A stretch of 64,000 nucleotides of DNA from the NCBI RefSeq assembly GCF_021650975.2, contig NZ_CP091285.1, positions 1,116,001 to 1,180,000 on the forward strand, given 5' to 3'. A program made the position numbers and the translations under genes. Below, in pieces: positions 26,301 to 34,738 of this stretch; the stretch's first letter is position 1, and every line of letters begins with the position of its first letter. Below the pieces are notes generated by a model. That model was not told where the DNA came from. It did no database searches and saw only the letters and a list, made by a program, of their open reading frames with translations. Source of the DNA: Flavobacterium jumunjinense. GTDB taxonomy: Bacteria; Bacteroidota; Bacteroidia; Flavobacteriales; Flavobacteriaceae.

Positions 26301-28071
26301 GAGAAGAAGAAGCAATAGCTAAAATGTCAAAATTATATAATGACTCGTTAGTATCGTCATTAGTGATATTAATTGTGTTTGTAAACAAACCAGACACTGC
26401 GCTATTAAAACGAACAGTAAAAAAAGTAGAATTCCCTGGTGTTACTATACTAATTGATGGCTGTGTAATAATAAATTCCTGAGGTAACGATGTATCTGTT
26501 AAAACAAGAGGTAACGACAAAGTTAAATCTGTTGTTCCATTATTTTCAATCACAAAAGTTTTAATAATATCTGTTCCTAATGTTGTTGATCCAAAATTAG
26601 TATTATCTAAAGCTGTAGGACTTGTGTCTCCATCAACAATTGACAATCCATTTCCTGTAACATTAATTTCTGGTCCTGATGGAGGTGTTCCACAAAATAC
26701 ATTTATATTCTGAAAATACCACGGAGAAGTAGTTGAAGATTGTTTTCTGAACCTTACATATACATTTGCAAAAGAAGTATACGCAGATAAATTAACTGTA
26801 CACATTGTAGTACTTCCTGAAGTTGTATTACTATGATCATATGCAGCAACAGTTGTATATGTTCCTCCTTGAGTTGTTGTAGAAACTTCAACATACATTG
26901 TTTTTAAACTAGAATTCCCTGTTCTTCTCAAATCAAACGTTAAAGAAGTTGGATAAGACACCGCTAACGTTGTTAATTCTCCAGTATGTGAAGCAAAACT
27001 TACTTCATTAGATGCATAACTAACATTTGTGTCTAACCAACCAGATGGCGTACTTGTAAAATTAGCTTGATCCAAACAAGGACCAGAACTTACTGTTAAA
27101 TTAGCAACAGATGATATCACAGAGCTACAAGGAGAATTACCTGAAATTATAACTCTATATTGATAACCGTTCATTGATAATATTGAAGCGGTTGTTGTAT
27201 AGCTATTCGTATTCGTCCCTATATTAGACCAAGAACTTCCACTATCTGTAGAAATTTGCCATTGATATGAACCTACATTATTTGCCACAACATCAAAAGT
27301 AGCTGTTGCTCCTATTGTCGTGGATTGACTAATTGGTTCAGTTGTTATAGAAACTGGATTAGAAACTGATATCATTTGAGAAACCACACCACTTGACCAA
27401 CAAGTACCATTGAATATTCTCACATAATAAGTTTCTGATAAAGTAGCCACAAAAGATGTTGTTGTTGGAAAAGTTGTATTTGTTCCTGTGGCGCTTGTTT
27501 GCCAATAGGCTGATGCGCTTGGAAACGAATAGTCCAACTGAGCAGAACCACAACTTGCAGTAGCTATTATATTTCCTGTTGGATCTGCTGGTGCAATACA
27601 AGCTGTATAAGTAGTCCAAGAAATATCATCAATTTTAATTTGAGCCCCTGAAGTTCTTAATTCTAAACTAACATTTCCAGAAACATTAATTAGCTGATTA
27701 TAACTTATTATTGAATTTGATGTAGGCGATACAGTTATTGCACTTCCAACTTGCGTACCATTTACCCAAACCTCAATACTTCTAGAACTTGTTCCTGTAA
27801 AAGCTCTAACATAAGAAAAACTCAAAGTTCCCATTCCACCATGGTAAATTGGAGAAGAAATGGTTCCTGAATTATTTGTACAAATAGCGTTTGAATTTAT
27901 TGTCTGATCTGTCCTTGCTGAAGTTGCATTCCAAGTAACACCATCAGTTCCGATCCATGTTCTTGATAAATAGCTAGAAGAACTCGTTGTGGTTAGATTT
28001 GAAAAATTTTCTAAACCTTGCGCACATGCAAAATACCCCATAAACAGGGTGAATAGTAATCTTAATCTCAT
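23377..28071 (-). CDS. Giant T9SS-secreted multidomain protein (choice-of-anchor D, Ig-like)
   Basis: 1564 residues, first gene of a two-gene operon. The signal peptide is about 1-17 (ends ACAQG). An N-terminal beta-domain (20-160) is followed by two Ig-like modules (one with SQSTTIGATATFDVVANN .. YQWQISTDSG), another jelly-roll-like block (335-465), and a choice-of-anchor D type domain (about 470-590: DNTNFGSTTLGTDIIKTFVIENNG). Then comes a region beginning FRPGELIFVGYDGQVNG of unknown type (600-860). The C-terminal approx. 480 residues match the downstream paralogue, ending in a T9SS type A-like tail (VTVYDVLGRKLYEKKN .. VTKKILY). No catalytic motif was recognised. It is probably an adhesin or surface-layer component exported through Sec and T9SS. 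Confidence 0.82.
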   Translation of the reverse strand: MRLRLLFTLFMGYFACAQGLENFSNLTTTSSSSYLSRTWIGTDGVTWNATSARTDQTINSNAICTNNSGTISSPIYHGGMGTLSFSYVRAFTGTSSRSIEVWVNGTQVGSAITVSPTSNSIISYNQLINVSGNVSLELRTSGAQIKIDDISWTTYTACIAPADPTGNIIATASCGSAQLDYSFPSASAYWQTSATGTNTTFPTTTSFVATLSETYYVRIFNGTCWSSGVVSQMISVSNPVSITTEPISQSTTIGATATFDVVANNVGSYQWQISTDSGSSWSNIGTNTNSYTTTASILSMNGYQYRVIISGNSPCSSVISSVANLTVSSGPCLDQANFTSTPSGWLDTNVSYASNEVSFASHTGELTTLAVSYPTSLTFDLRRTGNSSLKTMYVEVSTTTQGGTYTTVAAYDHSNTTSGSTTMCTVNLSAYTSFANVYVRFRKQSSTTSPWYFQNINVFCGTPPSGPEINVTGNGLSIVDGDTSPTALDNTNFGSTTLGTDIIKTFVIENNGTTDLTLSLPLVLTDTSLPQEFIITQPSISIVTPGNSTFFTVRFNSAVSGLFTNTINITNDDTNESLYNFDILAIASSSPTGGTSFRPGELIFVGYDGQVNGSGADDEYLVATLVDVLPGTIFSIVNARYEAGANAGVRTNKWGGGGDDPSEAPYEATITYNGISTIPAGSIFQIRTNGSSNWFGSVSVISGTTSSVRTSEFSGNIVGGILNSPNISTSSPDQIYLVQGSFVSDGTINLNEANYYLSGNLLHGLTNRAAWVPLANACSGSSSSLSSNPRESRLPSSLTCFNVESISGSAESAYYENDKQHGIASLNQIINAVADVTNNWTLSTGRYILDPTSNSVTRAGKTFQIGASNPSGQWVGGIDTNWFNCANWEGLSVPDSGTDVIINSSAINVAEINYNSNYSDEYNDLAMANNLNILGSRLEILGDSNNRLEVFGDLLIDNVGVLDMDDSNSATLDGQIFLRGNWTNNVNETSFEEGNSTVIFKGTATQIISAVAPEGTEIFGNVILDNDFTTATSNNIISKGNLTVNPTRNLVVSSNDYVQIDNDLIVDGTLNVLNNGSLIQVNDSGVNTGNISYERITSMRRLDYVYWSSPVTGFNIDNISSNTPSNLIFSWNPTIVNSNGGIGNWIGATGNAMNNGKGYIVRGPNNFNNSFQTYTATFNNGIPHNGIVEVPISRGTYTGADYSGVNGVTITRFNDNLNLIGNPYPSSISALDFLNLNTNIEGAVRLWTHGTLPSTSISDPFYGDFNSNYTINDYIVHNGIGTTSGPAGFNGLIAGAQGFFVIMNDGTTTTENVTFNNSLRSRTYDNSQFFKTTPFDKNQNGIEKHRIWLDLIDVNNESVRTLIGYKSDATYAKDRMYDAIGIQATTANIYSLINEEKMCIQGRPLPFNTEDRVPLGVKIASAGINSIAIHTVDGLFENQDIFVEDLYLNITHDLKLSPYIFSASVGVFDDRFVLKYKGSALSNDDFINDENQLVVVSNENIEINSLLENIEAVTVYDVLGRKLYEKKNINNQTIYINNLMKNNTALIVQVKLMNDKIVTKKILY

Positions 28072-28146
28072 TGGTTAATAACTTTAAGACTTGGTTAATA
28101 GTTTTAAAATAGCTGCGAAATATAGTAAAAAATATTCTATTATAAG

Positions 28147-28154
28147 TATTTTTG
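28147..28154 (+). promoter_or_regulatory. Putative -7 element of recX
   Basis: TATTTTTG, 23 bp before the TTG start at 28178. Confidence 0.45.
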
Positions 28155-28177
28155 TACACTAACAAAATGTTAATAAA

Positions 28178-28654
28178 TTGAGTAACAAAGTTTTCACAAA
28201 GAACGAATTGCTTTCTAAACTAGAGTACTATTGCTCTTACCAAGAACGCTGCTATAAAGAAGTTGAAGAGAAATTATTTTCTTTAAGAGCCACTGATTCT
28301 GAAAAAGAAAGCATCTTAATACACTTAATTGAAAATAACTACATCAATGAAGAACGTTTTGCAAAAAGTTTTACAAGAGGAAAACACAATTACAAATATT
28401 GGGGAAGAAATAGAATTAAAAACGAGTTAAAATTCAGGAATATATCTTCAAAAATAATAGAGATTGCCTTACAAGAGATAGACAGTGAAAGCTATATTAA
28501 AATATTTCATGATATTGCAGAAAAAAACTGGGAAACTATTAAAGAAAGAAAAGGACCAAAAAAAAATAAAAAATTTGTAGATTTTTTACTTCGTAAAGGT
28601 TTCGAAAACGATCTCATTTATGATAAACTAAATGAATTAAACAAAAAAGAATAG
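28178..28654 (+). CDS. recX: Regulatory protein RecX
   Basis: 158-residue modulator of RecA filaments. The start codon appears to be TTG at 28178: no in-frame ATG exists before the conserved N-terminal block, and a -7 element sits 23 bp upstream. The RecX three-helix repeats are visible: LSKLEYYCSYQERCYKEVEEKL, LIENNYINEERFAKSFTRGK and YKYWGRNRIKNELKFRNIS, with a fourth at DFLLRKGFENDLIYDKL. It is divergent from the giant T9SS protein gene. RecA is not in the window, so context gives no extra support; identification rests on the repeat pattern. Confidence 0.9.
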   Translation: MSNKVFTKNELLSKLEYYCSYQERCYKEVEEKLFSLRATDSEKESILIHLIENNYINEERFAKSFTRGKHNYKYWGRNRIKNELKFRNISSKIIEIALQEIDSESYIKIFHDIAEKNWETIKERKGPKKNKKFVDFLLRKGFENDLIYDKLNELNKKE

Positions 28655-28701
28655 AACATCCTTATTTTTTTTCTTTTCTAGAATCTATCCTATCAAAAAA
28701 C

Positions 28702-28709
28702 TATCTTTG
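28702..28709 (+). promoter_or_regulatory. Putative -7 element of thiL
   Basis: TATCTTTG, 14 bp before the ATG at 28724. Confidence 0.5.
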
Positions 28710-28723
28710 CAAAAAAGAAATCC

Positions 28724-29773
28724 ATGTTAGAAGATAAAAACCAGAAAAAGACAAGCATAGCTGAATTAGGAGAATTTGGTTTAATAGAACATTTAACTAA
28801 AGATATACAAATAACACAAGAATCGACAATTAAAAGCATTGGAGATGATGCAGCTGTTCTTGATTTTAATAACAAAAAAGTAGTTGTTTCTACCGATTTA
28901 TTAATTGAAGGAGTTCATTTCGATTTAGCCTACATGCCTTTGAAGCATTTAGGTTACAAAGCCGTTGTTGTTAACATTTCGGATATTTGCGCAATGAATG
29001 CAACTGCAACTCAAATAACAGTCTCTATCGCTGTTTCTAATCGATTCCCATTGGAAGCGTTAGAAGAATTTTATGAAGGTGTGAAATTTGCCGCTAAAAC
29101 TTACAATGTAGATATTGTTGGAGGAGACACAACTTCATCTCAAAAAGGATTAGTTATTAGTATTACCGCAATTGGAGAATCTAATTTAGATGATATCACT
29201 TATAGAAGTGGAGCACAACCAACCGATTTATTAGTTGTAACTGGTGATGTTGGTGCTGCTTACATGGGATTACAAGTTCTAGAAAGAGAAAAACAAGTTT
29301 TTCAGGTAAACCCAAACAACCAACCCGATTTAGAACAATATTCCTATTTAATCGAACGTCAATTAAAACCTGAAGCAAGAAAAGACATTAAAGAATTACT
29401 ATCAAAACTAGAAGTAAAACCAACTTCAATGATTGATATTTCGGATGGACTTTCTTCTGAAGTATTACATATTTGCAAACAGAGTTCTGTTGGATGTAAT
29501 CTATACGAAGACAAAATCCCTGCTGATCCACAGTTAATCAATGTTTGTGAAGAATTCAATATAGATATAACTACAATTGCATTGAGTGGTGGTGAGGATT
29601 ACGAATTACTTTTCACTATTAAAATGGAAGACTTTGATAAGATTAAAGCGAACCCAAATTTCTCGATAATTGGACATATGGTTGAAGAAAAAGAAGGAGT
29701 TCACTTAATTACAAGAGCCAATACTAAAATTAAATTAAAAGCTAGAGGCTGGAATGCTTTGAGCGAAGACTAA
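28724..29773 (+). CDS. thiL: Thiamine-phosphate kinase
   Basis: Phosphorylates thiamine monophosphate to thiamine diphosphate. The 349-aa AIR-synthase/PurM-fold protein shows SIGDDAAVLDF, STDLLIEGVHFD, AVVVNISDICAMNA, VGGDTTSSQKG and the C-terminal half MIDISDGLSSEV .. SGGEDYELLFT, all diagnostic ThiL blocks. The N-terminus AELGEFGLIEHLT matches the family. No TPP riboswitch was seen in the 69-bp leader region. It converges on glyS, with a hairpin terminator between. Confidence 0.95.
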   Translation: MLEDKNQKKTSIAELGEFGLIEHLTKDIQITQESTIKSIGDDAAVLDFNNKKVVVSTDLLIEGVHFDLAYMPLKHLGYKAVVVNISDICAMNATATQITVSIAVSNRFPLEALEEFYEGVKFAAKTYNVDIVGGDTTSSQKGLVISITAIGESNLDDITYRSGAQPTDLLVVTGDVGAAYMGLQVLEREKQVFQVNPNNQPDLEQYSYLIERQLKPEARKDIKELLSKLEVKPTSMIDISDGLSSEVLHICKQSSVGCNLYEDKIPADPQLINVCEEFNIDITTIALSGGEDYELLFTIKMEDFDKIKANPNFSIIGHMVEEKEGVHLITRANTKIKLKARGWNALSED

Positions 29774-29795
29774 GAACATTGATACCAAAAAAAAT

Positions 29796-29827
29796 AAAGC
29801 CCGATTTTAAAATTAAAATCGGGCTTT
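29796..29827. terminator. Bidirectional terminator between thiL and glyS
   Basis: 15-bp arms AAAGCCCGATTTTAA / TTAAAATCGGGCTTT, AT-rich flanks. Confidence 0.8.
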
Positions 29828-29850
29828 TATATTTAAGTTTTTCAAAAAAA

Positions 29851-31392
29851 CTACATCTTCATTAACCAGTTTTTCATTGAAACTTCATCATTAATAATTT
29901 TTCCTAGTTCATCTATAGCAACTCTTTGTTGCTCCATAGAATCTCTGTGACGAATAGTTACAGTATTATCTTCTACTGTTTGATGATCGACAGTAATACA
30001 AAAAGGAGTACCTAAGGCATCTTGTCTTCTATAGCGTCTTCCAACAGCATCTTTTTCATCATAAGCCACATTGAAATCCCATTTCAAGTTTTCAATTATA
30101 CTTTTAGCAATTTCCGGCAAACCATCTCTTTTAATTAATGGTAAAACGGCTGCTTTTGTAGGAGCTAAAACCGATGGCAAACGTAGAACTGTTCTTGTAG
30201 AACCATCTTCTAAGATTTCTTCTTGTAATGCTTTCGAAAAAACGGATAAAAACATTCTATCTAAACCAACAGAAGTTTCAACTACATAAGGAACATAACT
30301 AGAGTTAGTCTCATTATCAAAAAACTGTAATTTCTTACCTGAAAACTCTTCATGTGCTTTCAAATCGAAATCCGTTCTAGAGTGAATACCTTCTAATTCT
30401 TTAAATCCAAATGGAAAATCAAATTCAATATCTGCAGCAGCATTTGCATAGTGAGCCAATTTCTCATGATCATGGAAACGGTAATTCTCTTTTCCTAATC
30501 CTAATGATAAATGCCATTTTAAACGTGTTTCCTTCCAAAACTCGTAATAGTGCATTTCTTCTCCGGGTTTCACGAAAAACTGCATTTCCATTTGTTCAAA
30601 CTCACGCATTCTAAAAATAAACTGTCTTGCAACAATTTCATTTCTAAATGCTTTTCCAGTTTGAGCAATTCCAAATGGAATCTTCATTCGTCCTGTTTTT
30701 TGAACATTCAAAAAGTTAACAAAAATACCCTGAGCTGTTTCAGGACGTAAATACAAATCCATTGCAGTATCTGCTGAAGCTCCAATTTTAGTAGCAAACA
30801 TTAAATTAAACTGACGTACTTCTGTCCAATTCTTAGAACCAGAGTCAGGACAAGCGATACCCAATTCTTCAATTAATGATTTCACATCTGCAAGATCATC
30901 ATTCTCTAATGAGCGCGCCAGACGTTGTAAAATATCATTTTTTTGTTTTAAATAACCTTTAACGCGTTCATTTGTTGTAACAAATTCTTCTTCATTAAAA
31001 GCTTCTCCAAAACGAGTTTTTGCTTTTACGATTTCTTTTTGCGCTTTTATATTTATCTTTTCAGCATAATCTTCAATCAAAACATCCGCACGATATCTTT
31101 TTTTAGAATCTTTATTATCTATCAAAGGATCACTAAAGGCATCAACGTGTCCAGAAGCCTTCCATGTTGTAGGATGCATAAAAATTGAAGCATCTATACC
31201 TACAATATTTTCATGCATTTGAACCATTGACTTCCACCAATATTCACGAATGTTCTTTTTTAACTCTACCCCGTTTTGTGCGTAATCATATACTGCACTT
31301 AAACCATCATAAATTTCACTAGACGGAAAAATATATCCGTATTCTTTAGCATGTGAAATTACATTTTTAAAAAAATCTTCCTGTTTTGCCAT
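29851..31392 (-). CDS. glyS: Glycyl-tRNA synthetase (dimeric, class II)
   Basis: 513 residues, the single-chain alpha2-type enzyme rather than the alpha/beta tetramer of Proteobacteria. The start MAKQEDFFKNVISHAKEYGYIFPSSEIYDG fits the family. Class II motifs are FRNEIVARQFIFRMREFEQMEMQFF (motif 2) and VPYVVETSVGLDRMFL (motif 3), with the C-terminal anticodon-binding domain from about 395 (LPSVLAPTKAAVLPL). The minus-strand element TATTTTTG (31397-31404) ends about 4 bp before the ATG, another near-leaderless arrangement. It converges on thiL. Confidence 0.96.
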   Translation of the reverse strand: MAKQEDFFKNVISHAKEYGYIFPSSEIYDGLSAVYDYAQNGVELKKNIREYWWKSMVQMHENIVGIDASIFMHPTTWKASGHVDAFSDPLIDNKDSKKRYRADVLIEDYAEKINIKAQKEIVKAKTRFGEAFNEEEFVTTNERVKGYLKQKNDILQRLARSLENDDLADVKSLIEELGIACPDSGSKNWTEVRQFNLMFATKIGASADTAMDLYLRPETAQGIFVNFLNVQKTGRMKIPFGIAQTGKAFRNEIVARQFIFRMREFEQMEMQFFVKPGEEMHYYEFWKETRLKWHLSLGLGKENYRFHDHEKLAHYANAAADIEFDFPFGFKELEGIHSRTDFDLKAHEEFSGKKLQFFDNETNSSYVPYVVETSVGLDRMFLSVFSKALQEEILEDGSTRTVLRLPSVLAPTKAAVLPLIKRDGLPEIAKSIIENLKWDFNVAYDEKDAVGRRYRRQDALGTPFCITVDHQTVEDNTVTIRHRDSMEQQRVAIDELGKIINDEVSMKNWLMKM

Positions 31393-31396
31393 AGCA

Positions 31397-31404
31397 CAAA
31401 AATA
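31397..31404 (-). promoter_or_regulatory. -7 element of glyS, very short leader
   Basis: TATTTTTG on the minus strand, 4 bases from the glyS ATG. Confidence 0.5.
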
Positions 31405-31452
31405 AAAATAGGTTTCTAATAAAGAAAAGAAATTGAAGGAATAATTTAAAGT

Positions 31453-32283
31453 TTATTCATATTCGAAAATTGTAGAGCCAATTTTCGAGAAAGAATTGTA
31501 AATATTAATTATATATTTACCTTTTATTGTTTTGTTCGACTCTAAATTTACATAGGCACAAACATCTAAATCTTTCTGATTATAAAGAGCATCAACCTTA
31601 GCACTGTAAAGTAATTTTATATCATTTAATGCAATCGAAGTGTCTTCTGCAGAAATAATTTGATTTTTAGGATTCACAACTTGTATATAGATATCTTTAT
31701 TGCCCTGTCTGATAAACTCGTTTCCTTGAAGAGTGAAACAAACTCTAATCTGTTGAATTTTTCGTTCTCTTTTCTTAGCATATAAATCTGACAAAATCTT
31801 CACGCCTCTTGCCGTAACATTCAAAGCAGATAATTTATCGTGTCTTATTCTCTTGTCATTACTTTTGATTGACTCTAGTTGATCTAATGATTTTTTGTTA
31901 TTTTGAATTCTATCATTAATTTCAACGATATTTTCAGAATCCTCACTAATCGCATTTTTCAACCTTTCAATCTGACTTTCTAAACTTTTATTTTCGTTTT
32001 TAGCATCGAAATTATTTTCAAAATTATTCGAACTTTCAATTGCTGATTTAATCGCTTCTTCAACTTCAATAAGTTCTGCTTCTTCAATTGTTGAATTCAA
32101 CGAATCGTATTTTTTTAATATTTCATCAAATTGATTTTGGAGCAATTTATTCTCTGTTTCTGCTCTTTCAATATATGCTTCATGCTTAACGCAAATATCA
32201 TGATATCCTAAAAAAGAAAAGAAGACTATGACTGTAAATATTGCCATAGATATTTTTAGAATATTTTTTTTATTTAGCGTCAT
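31453..32283 (-). CDS. Membrane-anchored coiled-coil protein of unknown function
   Basis: 276 residues, no family recognised. An N-terminal hydrophobic helix (about 8-26, ILKISMAIFTVIVFFSFLGY) anchors it. Residues about 30-150 are rich in Glu, Lys, Asn and Ser with heptad-like spacing (ENKLLQNQFDEILKKYDSL; SLESQIERLKNAISED; SLDQLESIKSND), pointing to a long periplasmic coiled coil. The last 110 residues look like a beta domain (RVCFTLQGNEFI .. YIQVVNPKNQIIS .. YIINIYNSFSKIGS). Proteins of this layout occur singly in flavobacteria. It is divergent from comF with about 60 bp between starts, and sits upstream of glyS but separated by 60 bp. Confidence 0.75.
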   Translation of the reverse strand: MTLNKKNILKISMAIFTVIVFFSFLGYHDICVKHEAYIERAETENKLLQNQFDEILKKYDSLNSTIEEAELIEVEEAIKSAIESSNNFENNFDAKNENKSLESQIERLKNAISEDSENIVEINDRIQNNKKSLDQLESIKSNDKRIRHDKLSALNVTARGVKILSDLYAKKRERKIQQIRVCFTLQGNEFIRQGNKDIYIQVVNPKNQIISAEDTSIALNDIKLLYSAKVDALYNQKDLDVCAYVNLESNKTIKGKYIINIYNSFSKIGSTIFEYE

Positions 32284-32344
32284 TGAGAGTATTTTTCATT
32301 AAATTAAATAAATTTATACAATGTTTTAACTTATAATCGTCAAA

Positions 32345-33022
32345 ATGCTTAAAAATCTGTTTAAATTATTATTTCCAACTTTATGTGATGGTTGTAACTC
32401 ACTTCTGATTAAAAACGAAAAAATTCTCTGCACAAGCTGTGTTCATAATTTGCCTTTTACGAATCATCATCTTACAGACAATAATGAAACTAAAAATAAA
32501 TTTTACGGACTAATTGATATTGAATTTGCCTGTTCCATGCTTGTATTTTCACATGATGGGATAGTTCAAAAAATGATTCATCAACTTAAATACAAAAACA
32601 GACAGGAGATTGGAAATTACCTTGGAAAACTTTACATTCCAGAAATTAAAAACAAAATTATCACTAACAAAATCGATTATATAATTCCTGTTCCACTTCA
32701 TCCCGAAAAAATGAAGAAAAGAGGTTATAACCAAGTAACTACTTTTTGCGAAACACTATCTAAAGAGCTTGAAATTCCATACAATTCTGAAATTTTATTC
32801 AGAAACAAAAATACTTCTACCCAAACAAAGAAAAACAAAGAAGAAAGACAAGCCATCAATTTAAAATCGTTTGAAGCTAAAACAGACATTGAGTTCCAAA
32901 ACAAACACTTTCTACTTGTTGACGATGTAATAACTACGGGTTCAACTATAGAATCTTGCGCAAAAGCATTATTAAAAATCCCTAATACAAAAGTTAGTAT
33001 TATTGCCATTGCCTACACATAA
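32345..33022 (+). CDS. comF: ComF family phosphoribosyltransferase-like protein
   Basis: 225 residues. The N-terminal zinc-ribbon-like region carries paired cysteines (LCDGCNSLL, LCTSCVHNL), followed by the ComF block FSHDGIVQKMIHQLKYKNR and the type I PRTase core VPLHPEKMKKRGYNQ. The PRPP-binding loop is HFLLVDDVITTGSTIESC. In competent bacteria ComF takes part in uptake of transforming DNA; in Bacteroidetes its role is unproven and a nucleotide-related role is possible. It lies 70 bp before the lipoprotein gene on the same strand. Confidence 0.88.
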   Translation: MLKNLFKLLFPTLCDGCNSLLIKNEKILCTSCVHNLPFTNHHLTDNNETKNKFYGLIDIEFACSMLVFSHDGIVQKMIHQLKYKNRQEIGNYLGKLYIPEIKNKIITNKIDYIIPVPLHPEKMKKRGYNQVTTFCETLSKELEIPYNSEILFRNKNTSTQTKKNKEERQAINLKSFEAKTDIEFQNKHFLLVDDVITTGSTIESCAKALLKIPNTKVSIIAIAYT

Positions 33023-33092
33023 TCATAAAAAAAACAAAAAATTATGTTTACATTAAATATAGTTGTTATTTTGTGATGATTTTCGAATAAAG

Positions 33093-34706
33093 ATGAAAAA
33101 TATATATTTAATTTTACTCCTATTAGTCATTGGCACATTCACATTTATAACGAGTTGTGCTAAAAGAGGAACCATTAATGGTGGCTCAAAAGACACCATT
33201 GCACCAAAAATTACTTCAAGTTCTCCTGATAATTTCAGCACCAATTTTTCAGGTAAAGAAATTAAGATTTATTTTAATGAACTCATTAAAGTAAAAGACA
33301 TAAACAAGCAGTTAATTATTTCTCCACCATTAGAGAAAAAACCACTTATTATTCCACAAGGAAGTGCAAGTAAATTTATCTCAGTAAAATTATTAGACGA
33401 ACTAAAACCGAACACAACATATAGTTTTAATTTCGGACAAAGTATTACTGACAACAATGAAGGAAACCCATATTCTCAATTTAAATATGTGTTTTCTACA
33501 GGAACCTATATTGACTCATTGGTTCTAGCTGGAAGAATTAAAGATGCTTACGAACAGAAACCTGATAATTTTGTATCCATCCAATTATATGATGCAACTA
33601 CATTTCAAGACTCTACTATTTACAAAGAAACACCTCTTTATGTTACTAACACATTAGACAGTTTAAAAGTATTTGCGCTAGAAAACCTAAAAGCTGGTGA
33701 ATATAGAATAATTGCATTAAAAGATAAAAACAACAATTACAAATACGATCCAAAATCAGACAAAGTTGCATTTATAGATGAATCTATCACTCTTCCAATT
33801 TTCAACACCATTTATGAACTCGAATTATTTAAGGAAAAACCCGAATTGAAATTTGACAGACCAATTCAGCAGTCGAACAATAAGTTCTTTATTGGTTTTC
33901 AAGGTGACGCAAAAGACGTTAAAGTTTCTGCAAAAATGGGCGAAGAAGAAATTCCTTTTCGAATTACTCGATATCCAGAAAAAGAAAGAGATTCTCTTCA
34001 ATTGTTTTTCCCTATCTCTAAACCTGATTCTCTTGTAATAACTGTAGAAAAAGGAGAATATATCAAATCCTTTAAGACGAAAATCAAAGAACTAAAACTT
34101 ACCGATTCGCTAGACATTAATCCTACTCAAAGTAATTTAAACTTCAGAGATTCATACAGTTTAAAAACTAAAACACCTATAAATACTATAGATAAAAGCA
34201 AAATAATCCTTTTAAACAAAGATTCTTTAGCTATTCCTTTCGAATACAATTATGATGAATTTGAACAAAAAATAATTTTTGATTTCAAGAAAGAAGAAAG
34301 TCAAAAGTATCAAATTGAATTATTACCTGGAGCAATAACCGATTTTTACTCTACTCAAAACGATTCGCTACTTTTTACATTTAGTACGAAAGCACTTTCC
34401 GACTATGGAAACCTAAATGTCACTGTTAAAAATATTGACCGATTTCCTTATATCTTAGAAATACTTACAGATAAAGGAGAAATAATTGCAAGAGAAGCTA
34501 GAAACGATGACCAACCTATATTTTTCGAATCTATTGAACCTCGAATTTATACTCTTAGAGTCATCTATGATGACAACAAAAATAACATTTGGGATACTGG
34601 AAGTTATTTAGAAAAAAGGCAAGCAGAACAAATTATTTATTTCCCAAAAGGAGTAGATGTTAGAGCCAATTGGGACGTTGAACAAGAATTTGATTTAGAA
34701 GAGTAA
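33093..34706 (+). CDS. Ig-like domain lipoprotein
   Basis: 537 residues from the ATG at 33093; the open frame upstream lacks a good start. Residues 1-22 form a lipoprotein signal with lipobox Cys22 (FITSC). An Ig-like 'Big_5'-type domain follows (about 35-130: IAPKITSSSPDNFSTNFSGKEIKIYFNELIKV .. LKPNTTYSFNFGQSITDNNEG). Later segments (GEYRIIALKDKNNNYKYDPKSDKVAF; YTLRVIYDDNKNNIWDTGSYL) resemble carboxypeptidase-regulatory or transthyretin-like beta modules. Homologues with this layout are common in Flavobacteriaceae and lack an assigned role. It is likely anchored in the outer membrane or facing the periplasm. Confidence 0.85.
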   Translation: MKNIYLILLLLVIGTFTFITSCAKRGTINGGSKDTIAPKITSSSPDNFSTNFSGKEIKIYFNELIKVKDINKQLIISPPLEKKPLIIPQGSASKFISVKLLDELKPNTTYSFNFGQSITDNNEGNPYSQFKYVFSTGTYIDSLVLAGRIKDAYEQKPDNFVSIQLYDATTFQDSTIYKETPLYVTNTLDSLKVFALENLKAGEYRIIALKDKNNNYKYDPKSDKVAFIDESITLPIFNTIYELELFKEKPELKFDRPIQQSNNKFFIGFQGDAKDVKVSAKMGEEEIPFRITRYPEKERDSLQLFFPISKPDSLVITVEKGEYIKSFKTKIKELKLTDSLDINPTQSNLNFRDSYSLKTKTPINTIDKSKIILLNKDSLAIPFEYNYDEFEQKIIFDFKKEESQKYQIELLPGAITDFYSTQNDSLLFTFSTKALSDYGNLNVTVKNIDRFPYILEILTDKGEIIAREARNDDQPIFFESIEPRIYTLRVIYDDNKNNIWDTGSYLEKRQAEQIIYFPKGVDVRANWDVEQEFDLEE

Positions 34707-34719
34707 TTATTCTTCTAAA
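34694..34719. terminator. Weak hairpin between convergent lipoprotein and nitrilase genes
   Basis: TTTAGAAGA / TCTTCTAAA arms around the lipoprotein stop codon, 8-base loop, no long T tract. Confidence 0.35.
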
Positions 34720-34738
34720 TTAAATACACTATAAATCA

